Assembly: GCF_002201535.1 (NCBI RefSeq)
Contig: NZ_NIWW01000010.1
Location: 78,838 to 142,837 of the forward strand
DNA length: 64,000 bases
Reading direction: 5' to 3'
Origin: Lacimicrobium sp. SS2-24
GTDB lineage: Bacteria; Pseudomonadota; Gammaproteobacteria; Enterobacterales; Alteromonadaceae
A model generated the notes under the pieces. That model was not told the origin of the DNA, did no database searches, and worked only from the letters and a program-made list of their open reading frames with translations. Position numbers and translations under genes: made by a program. Numbering within the stretch: position 1 is the first letter of the stretch; every line of letters starts with the position of its first letter. Below, piece by piece: positions 56,708 to 64,000 of the stretch.

Positions 56708-57205
56708 TTAGTGTGTACCGCTATGTTCAGCATGAACGGGGATGGCGTCACTTCCATGCTTGCCGGGCAGAATGGCAAGCAATCGGGGCTGGTAGGTAGG
56801 CTTTTCGTCATTTTTCAGAATATGGCGAATTTTAAGAAAGCTCATCAAGGTGGCCACAAAGCTCACCATTACGATCCATAATTCGTTATGCAATCCCAGC
56901 TGGGGTAGAACATACTGAGCACTCAGTGCACTGATAACAAGCACCAGCAAAGGAACAAGATAGATCAGCGCAGACGCCCCGAGCAGAGCCTCTTCGGGAA
57001 TACCCAATTTGACCTGCTGGCCCACTTCTGCAGGCTTGTTACAACGAAAAATCAATGTCTGTGTCTTTGGTGAGAAAGTGCGGGCAACGGCACCGGTGCC
57101 ACAGGACTGGTTTGCAACACAACCACCACAGGTCGTCTTGATCATAGTCTCAACCCAAATATGATCATTATCTACTGCTTTGATCGTGCCTAATTCTTCA
57201 ATCAA
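56708..57205 (-). CDS. rseC: SoxR-reducing system / sigma-E regulator RseC
   Basis: Inner-membrane protein of 165 residues. The N-terminal cytoplasmic part has a Cys cluster (C26, C29, C35 in CGGCVANQSCG), two transmembrane helices at about 75-95 and 103-125, and a cytoplasmic tail. The start codon is TTG (57203-57205), overlapping the rseB stop as TTGA, which fits translational coupling; the predicted first residues MIEELGTI align with the E. coli MIKEWATV as I remember it. The fourth gene of the rpoE-rseA-rseB-rseC operon. Confidence 0.92.
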   Translation of the reverse strand: MIEELGTIKAVDNDHIWVETMIKTTCGGCVANQSCGTGAVARTFSPKTQTLIFRCNKPAEVGQQVKLGIPEEALLGASALIYLVPLLVLVISALSAQYVLPQLGLHNELWIVMVSFVATLMSFLKIRHILKNDEKPTYQPRLLAILPGKHGSDAIPVHAEHSGTH

Positions 57206-58170
57206 CGTGGGCCCCCAAAGCGAATAGATTTAGCGATAGAGCTGGCCGTTTGAGGTGGCAATTTACCAACAACGGTGATCTCCATATCCCCTACCTGCAA
57301 AGACAAAAGCGTATTGGCCCCCTGTTGAAGCCAGCCATTTTCTGCAGGTACCGCATTTAACTTTTGCAAATACACCGACACATCGATCATGCCATCACTG
57401 AGCATCATGTAATCCACCCATTGACCCGTTAAGGGCAACCGATGGGCACTGCGTCTTACCTCTGTCATACCCGTTGGCAACCATTCCAGCTGCCAATCTG
57501 GCTTTTCCGACTGGCCGTTTATTGGAGAAATTTCGGGCGGCATTTTCTCGGTTTCGATACGTGAAAAATATTCATCAGGTTCAGCGGTGACTTGCATGGA
57601 TGTCACCTGAATTTGCTCCAGTGGTTCCCCCTGCATATCCAACATATCGAGACGTAAAATCAAGGCTGTTTGCTTGTCCAGCCATAAATTGTAGCTATAG
57701 CGGCTCTTATCTTTACTCACAATTCTCAGTTGCTGAGCCAGCCGGCCAGAAATCCGGCTGGTGCCTACCATGACAAAATCATACCCTTGTCCAAGGGTAA
57801 CGGGTTGGCGAAACAGTTCGGCCGGAATAGGCCCGTTGATGACGTCTGACTTTAGAGAATACGGCGGTACATTGGGTTCAAAATAGCTAACTTTATCTCC
57901 CAGACGAACAATCTCCCGACCGGGACCGTTTAGCAGACTCAGGTGCTCCATTTCCTCACCCTCAACCAAGGCATGGCGCCAAGTATAGGGTTCGAAATCA
58001 CCATTGGGATAGAGTAAAACAAAAGAAACCTGGTAGTTGAGGTTGCGCAACGACCAAACCATTTTTTCCAGCCAGGCTTTGGCCAGATTATCAGTCCTCT
58101 CTTCCTGCTGTGCCAAAACGGGCAACGAGAAAACAACCAGCAATATCAGCAACGCAGGTAAACGAGTCAT
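57202..58170 (-). CDS. rseB: sigma-E factor regulatory protein RseB
   Basis: Periplasmic protein of 322 residues that protects RseA from cleavage and senses LPS or lipoproteins. A signal peptide of about 20 residues (MTRLPALLILLVVFSLPVLA) is followed by a LolA-like N-terminal domain (NLNYQVSFVLLYPNGDFEPY) and a smaller C-terminal domain from about residue 215. It is one base after rseA and overlaps rseC by 4 bases. Confidence 0.93.
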   Translation of the reverse strand: MTRLPALLILLVVFSLPVLAQQEERTDNLAKAWLEKMVWSLRNLNYQVSFVLLYPNGDFEPYTWRHALVEGEEMEHLSLLNGPGREIVRLGDKVSYFEPNVPPYSLKSDVINGPIPAELFRQPVTLGQGYDFVMVGTSRISGRLAQQLRIVSKDKSRYSYNLWLDKQTALILRLDMLDMQGEPLEQIQVTSMQVTAEPDEYFSRIETEKMPPEISPINGQSEKPDWQLEWLPTGMTEVRRSAHRLPLTGQWVDYMMLSDGMIDVSVYLQKLNAVPAENGWLQQGANTLLSLQVGDMEITVVGKLPPQTASSIAKSIRFGGPR

Positions 58171-58171
58171 C

Positions 58172-58750
58172 TTATTTTTGTTCAGTTTCCTTGTCGCTCT
58201 CTGTCTGTTGTAGGTTCTCTGACTTCAATCGCATCTGACGTTGATGATCATTCAGATACGCATTAATACGGCGTTTTTGCTCAATGGCATCGGTTCTTGG
58301 CAATGCCCGGGTTTGTTCAAGGCTTACAGGTGACAAGCCACCTGTCTGCATACCAGGTAACTGCAATGCAGGCGCTGAGCTGAATGGTTGTTCAGGTTGA
58401 GGTTGGTTCAACTGCTGAACACCTATGATCATGGCAGCAGCAACGGAAGCCGCAATGGCCGCTTGCCCTCCGCGACGCAGGAATGGCACCACAGCGCCAA
58501 TCACAGGTATATCCCTGATGCCTTTTCTCGGCGCCAGAATGGCAGGTTCTGCTTCTATGGCCTTAGCAACACTCGCGCTGATATCAAAATCCAACTGCTG
58601 CGGAAGTTCCTTGCGAAGTCCATCACGAATCAGGTGATATCTCTGCCACTTAGCCGACAACTCCTTGTCGCTACAGGTTTCTCCGATCATGCCTGAATTA
58701 GACTCACCGTCCATCCAAGCTGAGAGATCTTCAAATTTTTTATCCGTCAT
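58172..58750 (-). CDS. rseA: anti-sigma-E factor RseA
   Basis: 192 residues. The N-terminal cytoplasmic domain binds RpoE (EDLSAWMDGESNSGMIG, then KWQRYHLIRDGLRKELP). One transmembrane helix lies at about 97-113 (IAASVAAAMIIGVQQL), and the periplasmic domain is Q-rich. The helix is shorter than average but placed correctly for DegS and RseP processing. It follows rpoE by 48 bases. Confidence 0.92.
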   Translation of the reverse strand: MTDKKFEDLSAWMDGESNSGMIGETCSDKELSAKWQRYHLIRDGLRKELPQQLDFDISASVAKAIEAEPAILAPRKGIRDIPVIGAVVPFLRRGGQAAIAASVAAAMIIGVQQLNQPQPEQPFSSAPALQLPGMQTGGLSPVSLEQTRALPRTDAIEQKRRINAYLNDHQRQMRLKSENLQQTESDKETEQK

Positions 58751-58798
58751 AAACTCTGGTTCCTGTTAACGCGTCACCGTTTTGCTGTATCAATCTGA

Positions 58799-59377
58799 CT
58801 AGCGCTGCAAAAGAGGCTGTATGACCTTGTCGATAGCTTCTCTGGCTCTGAAGATCCGCGACCTGACTGTACCAACCGGACAATCCATAACAGTGGCAAT
58901 CTCTTCATAACTCAACCCTTCTAATTCTCGTAAGGTTATCGCCATACGCAAATCTTCGGGTAACTTATCCACAGTGTCAAATAACAGCTTCTCCATTTGC
59001 TGCGACATCAGTGAGCGTTCAGGAGAATTGTTCTCCTTGAGTGCATCACTGCCATCGTAAAAATCTGCTTCATCTGCGTCAACATCGTTTGCAGGTGGCT
59101 TACGCCCCTGGGCCACCAAATAATTCTTGGCGCTGTTAACTGCGATACGGTACAACCAGGTATAAAACGCACTGTCACCCCTGAAATTAGGCAGGGCTCG
59201 ATAAGCTTTGATAAAGGTTTCCTGCGCCACATCGGCGACGTCACCGGAATTCTTTACATACCTTGATACAAGATGGGCCACTTTATGTTGATACTTCACT
59301 ACCAACAAATTAAAGGCATTTTTATCACCCTGTTGTACCTTTTCAACCAATTGTTGATCTGTATATTGCTCGCTCAT
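58799..59377 (-). CDS. rpoE: RNA polymerase sigma-E factor RpoE
   Basis: Envelope-stress sigma factor, 192 residues. Region 2 has NLLVVKYQHKVAHLVSRYV and DVAQETFIKAYRALPNFRGD; region 4 has LPEDLRMAITLREL and MDCPVGTVRSRIFRAREAID, close to E. coli RpoE. The ATG at 59375-59377 gives MSEQYTDQ, matching the known E. coli start. AGGAG lies 11 bases before it, and the in-frame GTG three codons upstream would be only 2 bases from AGGAG. The rseA-rseB-rseC genes follow. A sigma-E-like promoter is visible upstream. Confidence 0.97.
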   Translation of the reverse strand: MSEQYTDQQLVEKVQQGDKNAFNLLVVKYQHKVAHLVSRYVKNSGDVADVAQETFIKAYRALPNFRGDSAFYTWLYRIAVNSAKNYLVAQGRKPPANDVDADEADFYDGSDALKENNSPERSLMSQQMEKLLFDTVDKLPEDLRMAITLRELEGLSYEEIATVMDCPVGTVRSRIFRAREAIDKVIQPLLQR

Positions 59378-59435
59378 CCGAGCCACATCTCCTATCCACT
59401 ACTTTCTGATGCTATGGCTCAACGCAAGCACAGAG

Positions 59436-59463
59436 GTAGACTGCGGGTTAAAAAAAAAGTTCG
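59436..59463 (-). promoter_or_regulatory. candidate sigma-E-dependent promoter of rpoE
   Basis: On the minus strand CGAACTT (59463-59457) resembles the sigma-E -35 consensus GGAACTT, and TCTAC (59440-59436) resembles the TCTAA -10 of the E. coli rpoE autoregulatory promoter. The spacer is 16 bases. The leader to the ATG would be about 55 bases. A chance match is possible since the spacer starts in a run of T. Confidence 0.5.
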
Positions 59464-59620
59464 AAATTATTTTTATAGTTTGTACTTTAAATTGTGCTGT
59501 CTCTGTTTTTTCTCAGACAGAATCAAGATAAGCACCCTAACTGAAGGACAAATGGTGAATCTTTTTATGCTTTTCAATAGTATCATGCCGCGAACAGTTA
59601 AAAACCAGTAAGTTTACCCC

Positions 59621-61213
59621 ATGCCCCACACTATTGAACACGAATGCGACCTGTTGATTATAGGCAGCGGTGCCGCAGGATTGAGTCTGGCATTGAAGCT
59701 CGCCGAGCACTGCAACATCATTGTGCTCAGTAAAAGTGCGGTGAGTGAGGGATCAACACTGTATGCGCAAGGGGGGATTGCCGCAGTATTTGATGAAAAT
59801 GACTCCATCGCATCCCATGTACAGGACACAATGGACGCCGGTGCCGGACTCTGCGATAAAGAGGCGGTAGAATTCACGGCTTCCAATGCCAAAAGTGCAC
59901 TGGAGTGGCTAATCCACTTTGGCGTCCCCTTTGACCAGGAGACCGATCCCAGTGGTGATGCTCGCTATCACCTGACAAGAGAAGGCGGTCACAGTCACAG
60001 AAGAATACTGCATGCTGCAGATGCAACAGGCAAAGCCGTACAGACAACCTTAGTGGATGCCGTAAAACGCCACCCCAATATTCGTCTGTTTGAGCGCTAT
60101 AATGCTGTCGATTTGATTCGCAGTCGCCAACAACCTAAGCATTTGCTTGGGGCTTATGTATGGAATCGTCAGGCCGAACGTGTAGAGCATATTCGCAGTC
60201 GCTTTGTAACATTGGCGACAGGCGGGGCGAGTAAAGTGTATCAATACACCTCCAACCCCGATGTTTCCAGTGGTGATGGCATTGCTATGGCCTGGCGGGT
60301 TGGCTGCCGGGTGGCCAATATGGAATTCAACCAGTTCCATCCAACCTGTTTATACCATCCTCAGGCACGTAACTTTCTCATCACTGAAGCTCTCAGAGGT
60401 GAAGGCGCGTATCTCATCCGTGAGGATGGAAGCCGCTTCATGCCTGAGTTTGATGAACGAGCTGAATTGGCACCCAGGGATATTGTTGCAAGAGCCATCG
60501 ATTTTGAGATGAAGCGCTTAGGGGCAGATTGCATGTACCTGGATGTTCGGCATAAGCCGGCTGAATTTATAAAAAGTCATTTCCCAACCATTTATGAAAA
60601 GTGCAAAAGCCTCGGCATCGATATTACTAAAGAGCCTATTCCCGTTGTTCCTGCGGCCCATTATAGTTGCGGCGGAATCGTGACCGATTTCAACGCCCGT
60701 ACCGATCTGAATAACCTCTATGCCGTGGGAGAAGTGGCCTATACCGGACTTCATGGTGCCAACCGAATGGCTAGCAACTCACTACTGGAATGTGTCGTTT
60801 TTGCCCGGGCTGCGGCAGAACATATTCAGGCTAACCTGACTCAGACTGCAACCAATGAAAAAATCCTGCCCTGGGACGAAAGCCAGGTTAACGACTCAGA
60901 CGAAGAAGTGGTTATTCAACACAATTGGCATGAACTGCGGCTGTTTATGTGGGACTACGTGGGTATTGTACGCACCAATAAACGACTGGAACGGGCATGG
61001 CATCGGATTGAGTTACTCAAGCGAGAAATCGATGAGTATTACTCGCACTTTCGGGTCAGTAATAACCTCCTTGAATTACGAAACCTGGTTACAGTCGCAG
61101 AACTTATTGTGCGCTGTGCCATGATGAGAAAGGAAAGCCGAGGGTTACATTACAACCTCGATTACCCTGAACAGTTGGCTAATTCAACACCTTCTATTCT
61201 AACGCCACCCTGA
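59621..61213 (+). CDS. nadB: L-aspartate oxidase
   Basis: FAD enzyme that oxidises aspartate to iminoaspartate, the first step of de novo NAD synthesis; 530 residues. The dinucleotide-binding motif is [17 protein letters not shown] (11-27). Active-site motifs are [30 protein letters not shown] and [12 protein letters not shown], followed by [19 protein letters not shown]. The long C-terminal helical part with [17 protein letters not shown] is typical. Divergent from rpoE, as in E. coli. Confidence 0.96.
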   Translation: MPHTIEHECDLLIIGSGAAGLSLALKLAEHCNIIVLSKSAVSEGSTLYAQGGIAAVFDENDSIASHVQDTMDAGAGLCDKEAVEFTASNAKSALEWLIHFGVPFDQETDPSGDARYHLTREGGHSHRRILHAADATGKAVQTTLVDAVKRHPNIRLFERYNAVDLIRSRQQPKHLLGAYVWNRQAERVEHIRSRFVTLATGGASKVYQYTSNPDVSSGDGIAMAWRVGCRVANMEFNQFHPTCLYHPQARNFLITEALRGEGAYLIREDGSRFMPEFDERAELAPRDIVARAIDFEMKRLGADCMYLDVRHKPAEFIKSHFPTIYEKCKSLGIDITKEPIPVVPAAHYSCGGIVTDFNARTDLNNLYAVGEVAYTGLHGANRMASNSLLECVVFARAAAEHIQANLTQTATNEKILPWDESQVNDSDEEVVIQHNWHELRLFMWDYVGIVRTNKRLERAWHRIELLKREIDEYYSHFRVSNNLLELRNLVTVAELIVRCAMMRKESRGLHYNLDYPEQLANSTPSILTPP

Positions 61214-61224
61214 AAGGCTCACTC

Positions 61225-62079
61225 TTAATCAAACCGCTGATATTTACCGCTTAAATGAAGGCTGGTGCCATCCTCAGATGCCAATGTGAATGAGCCACAT
61301 GCCCGCTCGGCATGACAATTAAACCGTACATTACAGGGCAAAAAAACAGGCTTTCGAAAACTGACTTTTATTTCAAAGTTATCACCAAGCTGATCTTTCA
61401 TAGCAGAGATACACCGCCCTTTACTCCACATACCATGAATAATCTGAGCTTTGAAACCAAAGAAGCGAGCTGACCAGGGGTAGAGGTGAATGGGATTGTA
61501 ATCCCCTGATACTTTGGCGTATTGGCGCCCAAGACTGGCATCAAGGTTCCATTCTTCACCGCCCGTCAGCTCTGCAGGTGCCGAACTGGGTGTTCGCTTA
61601 GGCAAGTCTCCTGTTTTTACCAAACTAATACTCTTTCCCTGCCAGACCAGAATATCATCAACCTCTATCTGCGTGACCAAGGTCACCTGCCACCCCAGGC
61701 GATGCCGTCTAAGCCCGTCAAAATAACAACTTACGTTCAGTTTCTCGTCACGGCGAATAGCTCGATACTGACGGATATGGTTTTCCATGTGAACTAACCC
61801 CATCACTTTAAACGGGAAACCTTTGTCCAGTAACAACGCAAGATGAAGGGGTAACGCCAGACAATGCAACCAGGCTGGATGAACATGCTCCGTTTCATGC
61901 CAATGCAACAACCTATGGTATTCATCCATTTTTTCTGAGCCAGGCTCCAGCCCTTCGCACCGTAATGTCACATTGGGTAAGCTGGGTAACTCACCGGAGA
62001 AGGACGATTTCATCGCGGCTTTCAGCAGCATAGGTGGAACGGCGGGCAAGGATGACGGTGTAAACTCCCTGATAAGCAT
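61225..62079 (-). CDS. MaoC-like hotdog-fold dehydratase family protein
   Basis: 284 residues. The C-terminal half has the R-hydratase signature YAKVSGDYNPIHLYPWSARF then GFKAQIIHGMWSKG, with the catalytic Asp and His present (D in SGDYNPIH). The N-terminal half is a second, degenerate hotdog (WHETEHVHPAWLHCLALPLH). Such proteins act on acyl-CoA or acyl-ACP; the substrate is not known. The ATG at 62077-62079 has AGGAG 7 bases upstream; an upstream ATG would include the site inside the gene. It is 4 bases downstream of ygfX and so probably in its operon. Convergent with nadB, 11 bases apart. Confidence 0.83.
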   Translation of the reverse strand: MLIREFTPSSLPAVPPMLLKAAMKSSFSGELPSLPNVTLRCEGLEPGSEKMDEYHRLLHWHETEHVHPAWLHCLALPLHLALLLDKGFPFKVMGLVHMENHIRQYRAIRRDEKLNVSCYFDGLRRHRLGWQVTLVTQIEVDDILVWQGKSISLVKTGDLPKRTPSSAPAELTGGEEWNLDASLGRQYAKVSGDYNPIHLYPWSARFFGFKAQIIHGMWSKGRCISAMKDQLGDNFEIKVSFRKPVFLPCNVRFNCHAERACGSFTLASEDGTSLHLSGKYQRFD

Positions 62080-62083
62080 AGCC

Positions 62084-62524
62084 TTACTCCTGTACATTAT
62101 AGTAAGTGGATTGTCTGCGGAGGATAATACGGCACAAACGACGATAGTCCCGCTCCGGTACCTGATCCCTGAAAATGATGAGTTTTTTGACTGTGTGACC
62201 AGTGAACTTGTCCACCAGGCACACGATCAACAGCCAGCCTGTCACCCGAGATAAAGAAGAGAGTTGCCACTGGCCACTATCTTCTTCTGCCCACTGCCAG
62301 TCTCCTTGTTCAGACACCATAAAGGTGCGCTGAATCTGTGGTGACCTCAGCCAAAAACATAATGAAGTAACACAGAGCAAACTCAGAAAAAACTGTAACC
62401 AGACCTGCTGCCCATGCACAGAAGGCTGCCACAACCAAATACTCAAAAGGAGTAGGGCATGCAGGGCTACCAGTGCACGCTGTCTGTATTGCGAAAATTT
62501 AAGCTCTACCCTATACCTTGACAC
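62084..62524 (-). CDS. YgfX (CptA)-family membrane protein
   Basis: About 146 residues starting at a GTG (62522-62524). Two transmembrane helices at about 18-37 and 41-62 are followed by a cytoplasmic domain with W-rich strands (EQGDWQWAEEDSGQWQL). Family members are paired with SdhE; in E. coli YgfX has been described as a toxin (CptA) of cell division proteins, but this role is debated. The GTG overlaps the sdhE stop by 14 bases; an ATG at 62567-62569 would overlap by 59 bases. The alignment with the start of E. coli CptA favours the GTG, but there is no clear ribosome-binding site. Confidence 0.75.
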   Translation of the reverse strand: MSRYRVELKFSQYRQRALVALHALLLLSIWLWQPSVHGQQVWLQFFLSLLCVTSLCFWLRSPQIQRTFMVSEQGDWQWAEEDSGQWQLSSLSRVTGWLLIVCLVDKFTGHTVKKLIIFRDQVPERDYRRLCRIILRRQSTYYNVQE

Positions 62525-62765
62525 GATTAACGATGATATTGACCATTGCCGACAGCTCCGGATCATCACACGTTCTGTGTCCCATTACCCATGCAAAAAG
62601 GTCTGGATCATCACAGGTTAACAAGCGTTCAAAGGTTTCTTTTTGTTCGTCACTCAGTTCATCGAAAGCTTGTTCCAGAAAAGGCAGTAACAGCACATCT
62701 AACTCGAGCATCCCCCTTCGGCATGCCCATTTCATGCGATTGATCCGTTTGGTGGTAAACATCAT
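62511..62765 (-). CDS. sdhE: succinate dehydrogenase assembly factor SdhE
   Basis: 84-residue flavinylation factor that helps attach FAD covalently to SdhA (and FrdA). The RG-x-x-E motif is present as RGMLE (17-21), within WACRRGMLELDVLLLPF. The rest, SDEQKETFERLLTCDDPDLF and WVMGH, is typical. Either of two successive ATG codons could start it; GGAG lies 5 bases before the second. Overlaps ygfX, so the two are translationally coupled. ygfZ is divergent. Confidence 0.93.
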   Translation of the reverse strand: MMFTTKRINRMKWACRRGMLELDVLLLPFLEQAFDELSDEQKETFERLLTCDDPDLFAWVMGHRTCDDPELSAMVNIIVNRVKV

Positions 62766-62905
62766 TTCTCCAAACCAACAGTGTTATCCAACTATACCAA
62801 TTTGATGGCGCAATTGCTTCATTCAAGCTGGCTTCTCGTTTAATACTTGCAAAAGGTCTCGCTATCCCCATATTTTACCTCAACACCAATAAATAAAAGA
62901 CTTAG

Positions 62906-63892
62906 ATGACAGCTAACAACCTACCAAATACTGCAGCAGACGCACCTGATGAATTCCTGGTTCCATTGACAGACAGGGCGGTACTACAATTATCAGGTGC
63001 TGATACACATAAATATTTGCAAGGTCAGCTGACACAGGACATGAACCTGTTAACGGATGAACATGCCGTTCTGGGCTGTCACTGTGAATTTAAAGGCAAA
63101 ACCTGGGACATCTATACCGTCGCCCAGACAGATAGCGATTTCCTATTAATAGGTCATGAGGGTGCGATTGAAAAATCGTTAGAGCAGCTACAAAAGTATG
63201 CTGTATTCTCGCAAGTCGAGATTTCTCGTTCAAAAGTCTATCGGTTACTAGGTGGTCGAGGCCAATTTTTAGAAAACTGGATCGATAACCACTTTAGTAG
63301 AGTTCCAGAGAATCATCTTGATTCAGCGCACAGTGATGCCGGTTTAGTGATCAGATACGACTATCCACACGTTCGCTATATGTTGATACTCACCAAGGAA
63401 GCCGCTGACAATCTGATAAACATTGCCCCTAACTTTACAGTAACGTCACTTTGGAAGCTGATGGATATTCGCGCTGGAATACCCAGCTTAAATGCTGAAA
63501 CCAGTGGAGAATATGTCCCACAGATGTTGAATATGCAGGCTCTGAATGGAATTAGCTTCAGTAAAGGCTGCTATATGGGACAGGAAGTGGTCGCTCGCAC
63601 CAAGTTTTTAGGAAAAAATAAACGCGCCACGTTTATCCTCAAAGCTGATAGCAACGCCACAATGGCTCCTGGTAGCCTTCTTGAGAAGCAAGTTGGAGAA
63701 CATTGGCGCCGCGGCGGTACAGTACTGTCAGTAGTCACTTTAGCGAAGGAAACCTGGCTCCTTGCGGTGTTGTCTAATGACACGCAAGCGGATGAAGTGC
63801 TGCGTAGCAAAGATGCGCCTGAGATCCTGTTCAAAGTACAACCTCTCCCCTATACATTAGAGCCTGAGAGCGACAAATCAGCCCTGCAATAA
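62906..63892 (+). CDS. ygfZ: folate-binding tRNA-modifying protein YgfZ
   Basis: 328-residue GcvT-like protein that supports assembly or repair of iron-sulfur enzymes such as MiaB and binds tetrahydrofolate. The diagnostic KGCYMGQE (220-227) with the conserved Cys222 is intact. The N-terminal LQLSGADTHKYLQGQLTQD and LMDIRAGIPSL regions are also characteristic. It is divergent from sdhE with 140 bases between starts. The last 108 bases of the window after its stop hold no recognised gene. Confidence 0.95.
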   Translation: MTANNLPNTAADAPDEFLVPLTDRAVLQLSGADTHKYLQGQLTQDMNLLTDEHAVLGCHCEFKGKTWDIYTVAQTDSDFLLIGHEGAIEKSLEQLQKYAVFSQVEISRSKVYRLLGGRGQFLENWIDNHFSRVPENHLDSAHSDAGLVIRYDYPHVRYMLILTKEAADNLINIAPNFTVTSLWKLMDIRAGIPSLNAETSGEYVPQMLNMQALNGISFSKGCYMGQEVVARTKFLGKNKRATFILKADSNATMAPGSLLEKQVGEHWRRGGTVLSVVTLAKETWLLAVLSNDTQADEVLRSKDAPEILFKVQPLPYTLEPESDKSALQ

Positions 63893-64000
63893 ATAGGAAA
63901 ATACGGCCTTATAAGCCCCCTGCTACTCACGTTCTCGGCAGGGATTCTCCTGGGAACGACGCCCAACTGAAGTGCGCTCCGTATCAGTAGCAATTACCGC

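Noticed and set aside
63893..64000. Hydrophobic stretch in frame after the ygfZ stop
   Set aside because: It is a readthrough frame that ends after 22 codons, without a start codon or ribosome-binding site.
1..64000. tRNA genes, rRNA genes, insertion sequences, prophage or integrase genes
   Set aside because: No T-loop motif in any intergenic region, no transposase or integrase signature, and gene order is conserved and typical of the core chromosome.

Overview
The window is an ordinary, gene-dense stretch of a gammaproteobacterial chromosome. Its gene neighbourhoods (asd-fimV-truA-accD-folC-dedD-cvpA-purF, rpoE-rseABC-lepA-lepB-rnc-era, yfcL-epmC-aroC-prmB with smrB, serB opposite an AhpA/YtjB gene, sdhE-ygfX-ygfZ near nadB) fit the Alteromonadales best. 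An Alteromonadaceae member is my inference from gene order, tandem FlgO lipoproteins, PilZ-rich content and roughly 50% GC by eye. I see no phage, insertion sequence, integron, CRISPR array, tRNA or rRNA.

Layout. 1-9170: an SLC13-type permease with RCK_C domains, a PQQ-type sugar dehydrogenase, cysS, ppiB-lpxH, miaE, an NhaC-type antiporter and a Yip1-family membrane protein. 9203-18853: a perfect bidirectional terminator, then the minus-strand block purF, cvpA, dedD, folC, accD, truA, then a TerB-like gene on the plus strand and fimV with a very acidic repeat-bearing cytoplasmic domain. 19311-25249: asd, pdxB, a periplasmic solute-binding-like protein, an RhlE-type RNA helicase and fabB, all on the minus strand. 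25377-37265: mnmC; three tandem FlgO-domain lipoproteins; a lone glgC; yfcL, an ATP-NAD kinase-family gene, epmC, aroC and prmB; smrB; dnaB.

37361-43667: an ECF sigma / anti-sigma / DUF4097 operon with its own terminator, NAD-malic enzyme, an ACT-domain protein, a small PilZ protein and radA. 43755-48785: two adjacent paralogues of about 830 residues, each with two PilZ domains whose c-di-GMP motifs all look intact. This is the most unusual part of the window. 48946-64000: serB and an AhpA/YtjB membrane protein (divergent), a TatD-family hydrolase, pdxH, era, rnc, lepB, lepA, rseC, rseB, rseA and rpoE (with a candidate sigma-E promoter), nadB, a MaoC-type hotdog protein, ygfX, sdhE and ygfZ.

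The genes cover central metabolism (purine, fatty acid, aspartate-family, shikimate, NAD, PLP, serine and glycogen precursor synthesis), tRNA and EF-P modification (miaE, truA, mnmC, epmC, ygfZ), envelope biogenesis and stress (lpxH, lepB, the rpoE-rse system, the second ECF system) and surface or motility functions (fimV, FlgO-like proteins, PilZ proteins). I found no convincing wholly new defence or mobile system. The best leads are the twin double-PilZ proteins, the FlgO triplet, the ECF-DUF4097 operon, a mutually exclusive hairpin pair between fimV and the TerB-like gene, and the lineage-specific passengers in otherwise conserved operons.
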